Shown here piece by piece: positions 37,098-48,400 of a stretch of DNA of 64,000 nucleotides. Position 1 is the stretch's first letter. Each line of letters opens with the position of its first letter. This stretch comes from Toxoplasma gondii ME49 (Eukaryota; Apicomplexa; Conoidasida; Eucoccidiorida; Sarcocystidae), in contig NC_031475.1 of the NCBI RefSeq assembly GCF_000006565.2, positions 124,001-188,000 on the forward strand. The letters are read 5' to 3'. Under the pieces are notes generated by a model that saw only the letters and a program-made list of their open reading frames with translations, searched no databases and was not told the DNA's origin. Made by a program: the position numbers and the translations under genes.

Positions 37098-38533
37098 TCA
37101 CATGTCTGCGACGTTGTTCATGTGGGCCATGCGCGCTTCCAGATTCTTCCGGTTGATTGCCTGAAAGGTCACGCATTGCAAGCAGCAATCGAGTCCTCTG
37201 ATGATCCAAGAACAGATGTGAAGTTGACGGAGTGACTTCCATCTCCTACTGTATAGCAACATATGGGAGTGCAACTTGGCTAGCGAGTCCATCACTGTGC
37301 GTGGAATCTCAGATGCTAGTGTAGGACAAAACACATGCTGTGTGTGCAGATCAACGGCTCACAACTCGCGATCGTATTTCACTCGCTACCACGTTGTGGC
37401 CAACAAGAACAAACGCTGCAACGACGACAAACACAACATGGGAAAGACCAGAATATTTATTCTGACTTACCTTAAGACGGCGATCCTCGTACCCGTTTCC
37501 TCGAACGACACCGTCCCATCGATAGCCAGGTAAGATGCCAAAACGGTTCCGCGGTGCATCGTGGGGGCACTTGGGATGTTCTGCAACACACATTCGGGAC
37601 AGACTAAACCCACGCTTGTAAACATCAAAACAACCTTAACTCCGCCAGGCCAAAGCAATTAAACGAAGATATGACTCTCACACACATTAAAACCCCCGTA
37701 GTCTGGAAAAAACATCGAAACAACCACGTCTCTCATGCTCTACGCAACCCCGTGCACCGGAGAAGCGAACTCGAAAACACACTGCTCGTCTGTTCGGGTT
37801 CTTTCCTTCTCTCTCAATATCGGGACCGCTGCGATCAGGTTCCCCCATATAATCCTCTCTGTCCGAAGATGGTCCTAATGACGAAATTGACAATGAAATA
37901 TTGCGCCCAAGAGTTCATTGCAGGTGCCCAGGATGATTCATGAAGGGACACCACTTTGAGGAACAACACAGCTGACTTGACCACCTCGAGCCAGTTTCAC
38001 AGTTTTGCTTATTCTCACCTTTTCCCTTTGATTGTTCAGGAACCGCTGGAGTCGCCCGACTCTCATCAGCTTTCTGAGGGACCTGGTTCATCGGATCCTC
38101 CCATCGAGCTCGGTCTTGAAGGTTTCGGTCGTACTCTTCGTCAATGTCGTACCTGGTAAATTGCAAGGAAACGGGAACATGTAGGTGCCTTTGGACATAC
38201 CACACTCGCACACATACGTATTAGTAGGCACGTACGTAAGACCGTCACCACTCAACAGCCGCAAGTCCACATTTCGATTTGTATGTACAGGAACATGCGC
38301 AAGAGCGCACGTGACTGTACAACGCCGTAGCTGAAAGCGTAGGTGAGACTCGTTTGTATGTCTCCACATGCAGGTAGATGTATAATGGTGCATCCCAGAC
38401 TCTTTACATCGATATATCTAATATATACAAATATAATACGCACATATGTGTACGTCCGTGTACAAGTTTATCTGTTTACGTTTCCGTACACATGTATGTA
38501 CATATATATGTATCTGAAGGTCACTATCTCTTT

Positions 38534-38572
<39 letters not shown>

Positions 38573-41342
38573 CATACATGTATATATATGCCCTCTTTCC
38601 CTCACCTTGTCAACGGCTGCTGTGCAACTTTGGCGTCTTCCTGCGCCTGCTTTTCGCGGGCTTCCTTCTGCACAAGACCCTTGCCCCACTCAAGCTCCGG
38701 TGGTGGACTCCGCTCCTTCTTGCGCCGCTTTCCTCTCTTCTGATCCTGAAAAATACCAGATGCACGCGAAGTGACGCGCAGTACACAGTTCACACAGGTC
38801 AAGAATAAACAGTACCTCTCCCTCCAGGGCTGTATATAAGCACAGTAGAATCCGATGATTAGAACTCTCAGTATTGTCTGACGTGTTGTCTGTATCTCAT
38901 AACTGGAGTCACATTCAGTATCCTATAAAGATCACTTCTCCCTCTATGGCTGTGTACACGCACATCAAACGTATTAGCTTATCGCTGCACTGCTGTCGTA
39001 CACGGCGGATTTACCAAAGGATTGAGTAGCCAAAACGCACACATGCACCTGCGTGTCGAATAGCCGTTTGCGAACATATGGCCTCATATCTCTAGTCTGA
39101 ATGCCTCCCATATACACTGCTGTCTCATCTCCCGAACCTAGACAGAAGAAACTTGAAACGCACAACTAGATTTCCAGGACCAAAAAGGACGTCATGGGTT
39201 TGTATCACGGAGCCAAGGTTTTACGAATGCGAAAAAATTTGGGACCCCCCCGAGGCAGGCAGCATGCCTGCAGAAAAAAGGCGAGAAAGAAACCTACGTG
39301 GCAGAGGTTTTCTTACCTGGAGTTCGAGCCACTCCTCCTCAGTGATGATCCGACCCTGTCTGTCACGGTACACCACTTGGCGAACGACTTCCCGAGCGAG
39401 CTTGTCTTTTGTGAGAAGGCTTGGCTCCTTCTCTGTCCCTATACCCGACGCCCTGGAAGGGGAAACGGCCGCAAACGCGAGACACAGGAAAAGCAAATGA
39501 CCGTGAGGATCTCTACTAAAGCCGTAGTAAAGAGGGCCAAAGCGAACACTGAGTCAACGAACACGTTCAGAAGTGTTACTGAAAGGCGGGAAGCGAACAG
39601 GTAATCCTGGACCGCTCTTTCCACCGTTTTCGGGTCCAAATATCTTGATAACGATGTGGCTGGTAAAGCGAGACAGACAACGGCAAAACGCCCGTGACGA
39701 ACACGCTCGGGATTGATGAAAGACACACTGAAAACGACACCGATGAATGAGGCACGGCCGCTGTGGAGGCGGCACGAAAGACTGCGAATGGGCGTTTGTC
39801 GAAGCTGGAAGAAGCCGCCTTCGCCGAGCGAGCACGCAGAAAAAGAGTTGGTCATGAAAATCGAAACACGCTTCGAACGCATCTCGACGCAACTGTGCCC
39901 TACCTGTAGTCGTCGAGTGTTAAGAGCCCCGTGGACTTTGAGCCTCTAGACTCACTCCGTCGCTGCACCTCCTCTCGGCCTCGTTTGTCGCTGTCGCTTT
40001 CTCGCCCTGACATTTCATTCCTCGACCCCCCATCTCGTCTTCGCGGCGGGGACAGGTCCCGGTCAGTGCGGCGCTCGGGCGACCGGGATTTGCGTCTCTC
40101 ATGAGAGTCGAGAAAAGCGGAAGAGCAAGAGAGTTGCGTTGTCTGACTCGGCACTGAAGAGGGCGTAGGCCTTCGTCGAGGCGGCGAGAGATCTTCTCCC
40201 TGCCTTAACCTCTGTACATCTCCTGGAGAACCCGAGTTGCCTTCTTCTCTGCTGGTTCCCCTTCTTCGAGGCGGAGACAAATCCTCTCGCTCTCGCTCTG
40301 CAGACAGCCCGTCACTCACCGGCGGCCACCTTCTGGGAGGAGACATGTCCTTTCTTTCCCTCTTGACGACCTGTCTCTCTGTCGACAAAGCGTTCGCATG
40401 CAGTTTCCCAGAAGCTAGCGACAAGGCGTCTCGAGCGCCGCGTTCTAGGCTTCCTCTCTCGTCCTGTCGGGATCTCTCTGTCGAGCGTTCCCTGTCCTCC
40501 GACGAACCCCCCGCGTTGCGTCTGCGTCGCAGTGGCGACAGGTCAGGGCGTTCTTCGCCGACGTCGAGGCGTTCATTAGGGCCTTTGCCTTCGACTCCTG
40601 GCTTCTGACTGCGTTCAAAAGGTGCATTGAAGACCGCCAAGTCGATGTCGTTTTCTTGTTTGATTCCGGAAACCGTGGAACTCGCAGATTCGCCTATGCC
40701 CTTTTCTTTCCCCACTTCCTCGCCTACGTCCGAAGCAGGCTTCTTCCTGGAAGCGCCCCTGTCGTCCCAGTCGCTGTCTTCGTGTCTGCTTGGTCCTGCA
40801 TCTTCCCGTCTCCTCTCGGCTAGGTTGAGGACGCCCCCGCCCCGAGCGCCGCTGTCACGAGGGAGGCCCATTTCCCTAGCCTCTTGGTCTCGCACAATTG
40901 CATGCACGCGCTTCGCCTGCAGTTCATTCAGAGCCACGTTTCGGCCGTCTGCGTCGACGACGACGATGTCCTCCTTGTCCTGGTGTTCGTCAGACCCCTC
41001 GGAGTCGAAACCTTCCTCCAGCTGGTACGCATACGCCTTGCCGTTCCCTGCAACTGTAGGGCGAAGGACGCGCCCAAACTGGGCGGCGTTGAAGGCTAGA
41101 GAGCCCCCAGGACGCCTTCGAGCAGGCGCCCTGACATCGACCTCCTCCGAAGCGTCGTTGAGGCGAAACCCCGTTTCCCGGCTCCCCTCGGAGGCCCCGG
41201 GGCCTTTCCTCTTCTTCTTCCCCGATGTTCCGCCGCTGTCTGACCCGCCCTTCGCCATGTACTTCTTCAAGTAGTCCAGTTTCGAAGCACTCGAAGAGGT
41301 CGACGATCCCGAGTGAGTCGACTTCTTGGAAGATGAACTCAT
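37098..41342 (-). CDS. BUD13: BUD13 homologue (CWC26), RES complex subunit of the spliceosome
   Basis: Six exons on the minus strand: 41342-39904, 39452-39317, 38745-38606, 38152-38019, 37580-37471 and 37160-37098. All introns are GT-AG and every phase closes, giving 673 residues. BUD13 works with Snu17 and Pml1 in the RES (pre-mRNA retention and splicing) complex, in the nucleus. The N-terminus has the family's short [10 protein letters not shown] segment. The middle carries five copies of D[LM]SPPRR-type repeats (one degenerate, DLSPLRR), a hallmark of BUD13. The C-terminal domain begins at LTLDDYR and includes [34 protein letters not shown] (residues ~629-640) and VVRGNGYE. The start is ATG 41342 because it precedes the conserved N-terminal segment; an upstream in-frame extension exists but is unlike the family. 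Intron 3 (38605-38153) contains a long TA-rich microsatellite. Expression is presumably constitutive (inference). Confidence 0.93.
38542..38568. repeat. TA dinucleotide microsatellite in a BUD13 intron
   Basis: A perfect TA run is flanked by compound TACA/TATG simple sequence from about 38400 to 38590. It lies wholly within the intron 38153-38605. Confidence 0.9.
38885..38922 (-). repeat. Dispersed repeat, copy C (inverted)
   Basis: The reverse complement of 38885-38908 is identical to 4187-4210 over 24 bases and similar to 35400-35446. It sits in the BUD13 intron between 38746 and 39316. Similarity to copy B extends to about 38922. Confidence 0.6.
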
Positions 41343-42003
41343 TTTGGGGACCAAAAGAGGGGGAGCAAGTGTGGAGACTGACGGAGAAGAAAAACGCTTC
41401 TTGGTAGTACAATGAAGCGCTAGGAGAGGAGACACCTTAACTATTTGAGAAAAATGGATTACTTGAAGTTATTTCTGTAGGAGAGAAAAAAAATACTGGC
41501 CGATGCGGAGGTCTATATCAACACGAAAGATGTGCTGTAACGCAAGAAACGGGCGAACTGCTTCATTGCCATTTTCAGTTGCTATACGGGAGAGTAAGTA
41601 AACGAAAACCGTTTCCTAAAGCAGACGGAAGCCGGCACCGCTGAGGAAGTGAACAAATCAGAAAGAAGTATTCACCGATGCCACCATGTCCACGGAGGCA
41701 AGACAAACACGTGGGGGTGGAGAGGGCGATAAAAATGGTGAGCAATTCCCTCGAAAAAGATCGAGGAAAATGACACGCCTTCTGTCTCAGCAAATTCTTC
41801 CGATGGAAGGTGACGCAAAAGGGCAATGCATGCGCTCTCGTGAAAAGGAAACACCGCGGAAGCCTTCCGGTTAAAGTCCTTCTATACAGGAGGGACGACA
41901 CTATCTCGGAGAGCCCCTTCAAAAGTGAAACCGGAGAAGAAACAGAGAGGCTACGCAGAGGTATTCGAAATACAGAGTCAGCGACATAGCAAAGGGTCGA
42001 ACC
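41343..42003. promoter_or_regulatory. Divergent promoter region between BUD13 and the RVRF protein gene
   Basis: These 661 bases separate two head-to-head start codons and so probably carry both 5' untranslated regions and promoters. A TGCATGCG site lies at 41827-41834 (core GCATGC 41828-41833). GCATGC is a known recurrent promoter element in Toxoplasma; its role here is inference. Confidence 0.45.
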
Positions 42004-42771
42004 ATGAACAGATTTCCTGAAGTCGAGCTCGGGAACTTGTTTCAGCAACCCTCAGGGCTATCCGTCAACACCCCGAAACCGGGAAACAGTTCGGCGCTAT
42101 CGAATAGGAGAGGTATCCAACAATTGCCTTCCAAAGGAAGAACACTGGTACGGGAAAGGCCGCGTGCAACATTACAAGTTGTGTCCCCTGTTTCTCCCTG
42201 GTTAACCGGCGGTGGCATCCTCGTCGTCCTCCGGGGCACAACACACCCCAAAACCCGCGTGCGGTTCGCGCAAAAGACGGAGATTCAGAATTATGTGAAT
42301 AAGACCAGTTTAGTATCCGCTGTAGACGCAAAAGCAAAAACGGAGCAGGAAGGGGAGCTTTCTAATGAAAGCCGTGTGGCAAAAAAACCGACTACACATG
42401 CGCCATCACAGAAGAGTGTGCCTCTCCCCTTGGTGAAACTATACGCCGACGGCCACAGCTTCTCCACCTGGAGAAACAAAATAAAAAACAAAAGGCCGTT
42501 TTATAAGACGAGTTGCCAGAATGCTGACGAATCCTTGTCTGATGCACAAGAATTGCTGATCATGCAGGGGTCGCCTCGGTTCGGATACGTCAGAAAAACT
42601 GCATGCAGACCGCCACAGATTCGAGCAGTCGCACCGGTTCCTGAGGTTTCGTTTCATCCTTTCACGACTTATCCAACTCAATATCACGACAGGTTGCTTG
42701 TGTATCCAAATGCATTTGGATTCAAAGCACTGTTCTGTGCTGTGGAGAGTGCGGGTAGCTCTTCATCTTAG
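42004..42771 (+). CDS. Hypothetical protein with an RVxF-type PP1-docking motif
   Basis: A single-exon ATG-to-TAA frame of 255 residues. The family is not recognised. Residues 85-88 read RVRF within KTRVRFAQKTEI, preceded by basic/polar residues; this matches the [RK]-V-x-F docking motif for protein phosphatase 1, and the layout resembles VRF-containing PP1 regulators. The rest is polar N-terminally and richer in aromatic residues and Pro towards the C-terminus (WRNKIKNKRPFY, several Tyr/Phe/Pro). No signal peptide or membrane span is seen. The gene is divergent from BUD13 across a 661-base shared promoter region. RVxF motifs are short and can occur by chance, so a PP1 role is only a suggestion. 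An upstream intron in the 5' untranslated region cannot be excluded. Confidence 0.55.
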   Translation: MNRFPEVELGNLFQQPSGLSVNTPKPGNSSALSNRRGIQQLPSKGRTLVRERPRATLQVVSPVSPWLTGGGILVVLRGTTHPKTRVRFAQKTEIQNYVNKTSLVSAVDAKAKTEQEGELSNESRVAKKPTTHAPSQKSVPLPLVKLYADGHSFSTWRNKIKNKRPFYKTSCQNADESLSDAQELLIMQGSPRFGYVRKTACRPPQIRAVAPVPEVSFHPFTTYPTQYHDRLLVYPNAFGFKALFCAVESAGSSSS

Positions 42772-45419
42772 CCAGACACGAGTACCTGTCATTCCCCTCA
42801 ATCCAATCTGAGTAGGAGATTCCCTACTGCTCTCATACACATATTAGACTCTTTTGAGGAGAAACAGGGAAACAAAAGCGCAAAGTATCTGCCTGAATGC
42901 GAACACGTGAGGGGGAACCTCGATGGTTCAATAGCAGTAGCCGTTGACCCGTCCATGGGCACATCGACGAGGGCGGAGACCCACAAACGCTCCACTATAC
43001 TATAACACTTGAGAACTTTTTCGCTACTGAAATGAGAGTGACCAGGTCCATTCAAGCATAGTAAATGCTTGTAATCATGCCTTGTTCCAAGGTCAGAAGA
43101 AACTAGCCACATGGTAGCTGCTACCTGACACGCAAGTATGACTGCTCGTCGGGCAACATTCTTCGTGATAGAACATGTGGAGTTTGTTGGCAAGAGGCTG
43201 AAATGTGGAACGATTCTGTCCTTAGAAAACGCACAGGCAAAGTGTTTCTTTCCCCCATGTCAGGCAGCGTCAATTATTGCGAAGACCGCGATACGCTGGT
43301 GCCAAACGGTAAATTGGTGAATCCGTGGCCCATGTACCTACTCACGGGTGGGCCACAGGTCTTCCAGAATTCGTAGTGTTCACGTGATAGTGCTCGTTCT
43401 AAAAATGTACAAGTTAATTGCAAATGAGTAAACCTATGTACTAATGTTGGCCTGGCGATCTTTCTTTCTCAAGCTGCCGAAGGAACTCGAGCAAGCCAGT
43501 TCCAGTACGCCCTTTCTCGAAAACACAGGCAGTGGCATGTTTTAGGTTTTAAAATCTGATCGACAAGTCAGGGGTCTTGGCAACTGGCGTAGCAGCTTCT
43601 GGTAGATTTTCGCAGGAAACGCTTCCCTATTTAATCATACTCCTGCATGCTGGCACTAATTTGCCGTGTATCGCAGGAGTTTGGGTAACATCACTCTAGT
43701 ACTTCAGCAAAGAGTCTTGTGGTTTCAGATTGTCGATCATCTGTAATTTATTATGTGTCTGATTCAGATTACGAGGCAAAAAGTTTTCATGTGTGTCTTG
43801 TGTCTTGTGTCCGTCATAAAGTCAAAAAAGTGAAACTGTAAGTCACCAAGTGGGGCTGCGGTTCGGTTTGGACGTCAATTTATCCGCTTTACAAGACTGA
43901 AGGCTCCTTAGTTAGTGACTTCTGCTTATGCAGAGGCTATAGCACAAGAGCAGCGACAATATGAGTGGCGGAACTTGGAAATTAACACGTTCTTGCTGAT
44001 CATCTCGTGGGTACATCCGTTTCCTTCAAGGGTGACGAGCCACGGAGGCCAGATTCAATAGCTACTGTCCTCTAACCTTGATGTTCTGCAAATATGCGGC
44101 TTGAAAATGATCGATCGTCCCACAATCGGTCTCATATCACTCTTGTGGAACTGATAAACTATGGAAGACAACAAAGCTCGTATCTGGACAGATATCAGGA
44201 AGTTACGTATCCAAAAAGATGGAACACTAGCCGGTTAGCCTCTCCAAAGAATTCAGAGGAGCGAGAAAGTGCTATTGTATTTGTCTTTTGATATTATGGT
44301 TTTAGTCTTTACATTACTTTAGTAGGTACAGCTGTAACTGTGCAGTGCCCCCGCCGGTCTTGCTGTGAGAGCGATACACTCACTGGTTCTTATTTCTCGA
44401 TGCTCAAGGCTGTTGAGCAGACTACTGGCGTAGCGTATCCCAAGGTTTCCTGAGCCGCTTTTCATTCTTCTTTTACTATCTAGTTCTGATCCTGAATCTG
44501 GTCGCAACCATTTTCAGTTTTCCGCCTATATCAAAGCCACACATCAGTCAAACTACGCGTAGCAGCTAGCAGAGGTACCGGTGGCGGGTAGAGGTTCTAA
44601 GTAGATGCAGACTCGCGATGTCCTTGCAAGCCAAGGGTGGAATATGCGTTCGAAAGTATTCTCTTCACGATTCAGAACCGAGACGCGTTCCGCCCGCGAA
44701 TGAAGAATCACCTTTACAAATGAGTGCACGTCTAGCGTTTGAAGGAACACACCTAGCTGCATGCATCTGCTGGACTGCATGCTCTGAGAAGAATCGCCAT
44801 TCTCAATGGTTACTCAAATGCGACTTTCGTTTCCAAGTATGCTAACTAGTGTTCAAATGGACACAGTTGCGAATTGTCTAAAAGCGTGTTTTTAATTCTC
44901 GAGCGCCTGATGAAGTAGCCCAGGCCTTCAGGGGGCTGATACCCGGATCTGCAGGTAGGGCTTTCCTACGAATCGACGGGTGGGTGTAGTACGGCTTGTG
45001 ACCGTTTTGCCTGCCTACTGTTCAAGTTGAACTTTGTTATGTGTGTCTGGTCGTATTGCAAGCTTGTGTCACTCTCCATTAAGTCAAGAATAAGGCCTTT
45101 CAGGCGCAGTTGAGTATGATTCGTCTGCAAAGGCACAGCCAATAGAACCGGTTCTGGATGTCCTCGGTGGACAGTTTCTTCCGCAAAAGTGCCTCATAAC
45201 TCCTGAAATATAAGTGCTTGTTTGAATGAGGCAATTCCGCCACTTTTTTCTGCTTTGTACGTGGGTGCCCTTTCCTGTCTTCCGCTCCCCGAGTCGCGTC
45301 CAAGCCATCATGCCGTTGCGCCGTCCGCTTTGCCCCGACGGTTCTCTCCAGCAGGGGCTTTGAAAGTGGTATTTAAAGAAGACAGACGCGCTTCACCATC
45401 CTTTTCGCTTTTTTTCTCC
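42772..45419. other. Intergenic region upstream of the Myb gene
   Basis: The stretch is AT-rich, with only short ORFs and no supported gene or RNA. It probably contains the 3' untranslated region of the upstream gene and the promoter and 5' untranslated region of the Myb gene. The Myb frame is open back to about 45222 but lacks an ATG before 45420, so a spliced 5' exon remains possible. Confidence 0.45.
44759..44782. promoter_or_regulatory. Paired GCATGC motifs upstream of the Myb gene
   Basis: GCATGC occurs at 44759-44764 and 44777-44782, 18 bases start to start, about 640 bases before the proposed start codon. The motif is palindromic and recurs in coccidian promoters. Function here is inferred. 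Confidence 0.4.
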
Positions 45420-48400
45420 ATGTATTTCCCTTTGTGTCCTCCGGATTCCCCCGCTCGTAGTCTGCAGCCGTCTGCCTTCGTTGCGCGAGACTCACCTGGT
45501 TCAGGTGTCAATACACAGCGAACCGGCAGTTTCTCTCGCACTGGGGCGCCGTCATCACTTCAGCCACACCATGTCATTTCCACTTCTCTCCACGCTCACA
45601 GATCGGGGGCAATGTTTGCTCCGTCCTGTGCGTCTGTACCGTCGCCAGTGTGTGTGTCGTCTGCTCAGAACGGTTCAGCTTCGACTCCGAGTCTCGCTTT
45701 GTTGAGAGTCCTGCCTGAGCGAGAGTTGAAACTGGTAGAGCACTTCGCCGTTTTGTGTCGCCTTGAAAGGCAGGTCGAAGCGCAAGTCGCTCGCCTTTCC
45801 GGGCTCCGTGACCGCATGCATGCACAGAACGCTCGGCTCCAGTTCCAGCTCCAGCAGCCGCGGCACCTTCGCGCCGACCGGGGAAACCGCAGACAGAGAG
45901 ACCGCTCAGACGACGAAGATGCAGGCTTCGAGAGCGAGGGAGAAGAGGGAAAATCGACATCTCTTCTTCTCAACGACGCTGGCCAGCCTCTTCCGAGCAA
46001 CTCCGACGCCATTCACATATGGACGCTGCGAAACCGCCTGCAGCACTTTTCGAAGGGCAGCAGCCGGGCGAAGCTGTCCGCGGCAGCCAGCAAGGCGGGT
46101 GCCTTGGTGTGTGTGTCCACCGCAGTGGGGAGGAAGACGCGCGGAGCGCAGGGAAAGGACTTGGAAAAGAAAGTGAATTCTCTCCTCGCAGGCTGGGATA
46201 ACGCGCGAGGCGACCCGGGGTGGAGCAGCGCCGTTCTGCGCTGGCAGCTCGACAGACTCAAGGTGAAGAGGCGACGGCGAGTGAAGAAGGAAGAAGAGGA
46301 AGGGGATGACGAAGAAGACGGAGACGTGAAGTCCAGTGAGCACGCCGAGAAGGAAGAAGAAGAGGAAGAAGGAGAGGGCGTCATGCGAGAGCGTATGGCA
46401 GGGGTCAGTCTACGAGTCTTCCGGGCCTTTGTCAAGGAGGTAAGAGAGTTAACACTCGAATGCACAAGACGAACAAAGACTTGCGAAGACTCTGGACTCA
46501 CGTATGACACCTGGACGTGCTGTACTGCTCTTGAATGGATGCCAAGGTTCTCCCACTTCCTCTGTGATTCTTTTTTCGAGAGCGCAGTCGAGAATGCTCC
46601 CTATGGGATGTAGGAAAGCACTTCGAAGACACATTCGGGGGGTTAGACTTCGTTTCGCCCGCACAGACCTGGCCATTGCTCGTGCATATCTCATGACTTG
46701 TGGTTCTCCTCTCTCCGGCTCTTCCTGTTCTCCCGTCGCCTTCCTGTATCTGTCTCGGTGTCTCCGGCTCTTACTTCTGTCTTTACACGTTTGCTCAGAT
46801 GGTTACTTCTGTCGCTTGGGGTTGTTCTGCTTTCTTTCTCTTCGCAGCTGTACAGGACCCTGGTATCCATTCCAATCCCGGAGCATGCAGTTCGCGCTCT
46901 CTTCGACCACTGCCGCCTCCAGCCTTCTCCACTCGCCCTTCCTGCCTTGCCTTCGGCCTCTGAGCTGGCAGACGACTCGTTTCTTCCCGCCACACCTGGA
47001 GAGCTCCACCCTTCGAAGCTGCTCTACGCGACTCGCAGTCTCCTCCTCGCCTGGCGACGACTGGCTCTCCCCTCCGCGTCGTTCACCTCCGTCTCGCCAG
47101 GAGACCGTCATGGAGGTCCGCTTCCCGCCAGAGTCCCGAGCTTTGCCGAGGTGCTCCGAGCCGTGTGTACAGCGGTCTCTGCGTCGCTCCCGAAGAGCGT
47201 GTCCTGGGCCTTCACGCCTTCCGAGTGTCTCTCGAACTTTGTCACGAGTGTCCAGCCCTCTGACGCATCGCTCTTGCCTTCCCTTTTCCTCCCAGCTACC
47301 CGTGGTGGAGAGCAGCGGCCTGACAGCGTTTCGTTTTCAGCCTCTACGGTGCACGTACACAAGGGGCCTGGCGAGCAAGGTTGCCTGAGCGCCGGCGCTC
47401 CGGGGCCTTCCTCGTGGGACTATGGTTCCATGTCTCTTCCAAGCCTGTCTCGAGAATGCACTCAAGGCGTGGATGCGCCGGAGCACGATTTCCGCCTCTT
47501 GGCGACAGTCGAAGAGGCCATCCTTCGAGGACTGCGGCAGGTCCTGGGAGGCGCTTCACCGGGCAAAGCTACGGACGAAAATGCGCTTGGACACCACGCT
47601 CTTTCAGGGCCGGCACCTCGCCCTGTCGAGGGCACAGCTCGCGCACAAGGACCCGCAGGGCTGGAGGAAAGAGGATTCGCCGAGGCAACGGATGCGCTTG
47701 CTCTAGCAGTATTGCCTAACGCGGGAGCACAGAATGAAAACACAGAGACAAAAGGAGACACTTGTAAGGGCGCGAGTCTCGTCGGGACCGGGACGACGCT
47801 GGATGGGGCAATTCGAGCAATTTTGGCGAGGCCAGAGAAAGTCCCCATCCTGTACTTCTCGTCTCTCTTGACGCAGCCAGTGCCTCCCTTCGCCGTCTTC
47901 CAGGTGTATCTCCACCTGAGGAAGCGCAGCACAGAGCAACACGGCCTTGTCTGCCACCGCAGATGGTGGTCGCCAGAAGAAGACGCTGCTCTCCTGCGAG
48001 CGGTCGACACAATGGGCGTTCAGCAGAGAGGCGCAGGGAAGTGGATGAAAGTCGCTGCCCTTCTGCCTGGGCGCACCAACAACCAGTGTCGAGCTCGGTA
48101 TCTCTACCTTGCGGTGGTGAGTGGTTCGTCCTTCTTCCGCTAGGGGGAAACTGGCAATGCTGGCTTCGGCCTTTCGGGGAAACAAACAATTTTGGAGAGA
48201 AATAAAAAACATCAAAAATCATCGGACCTAGCAATGATGCGTTTCCACGTCTCACACAGAAACATTCACGAGCACATGTATAGACATCTGTATGTTACGT
48301 ATATACGTAGAGTGTCTGCATGTATGCATTTGAACGTTTGACATTTTTGTAGACTGCCGCGCTTCTATCATGCATTTAAACGATGTGAGAGACTACAAGG

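Noticed and set aside
45222..45419. Extension of the Myb protein upstream of 45420
   Set aside because: The frame is open, but its first codon at 45222 is TTG and there is no in-frame ATG before 45420.
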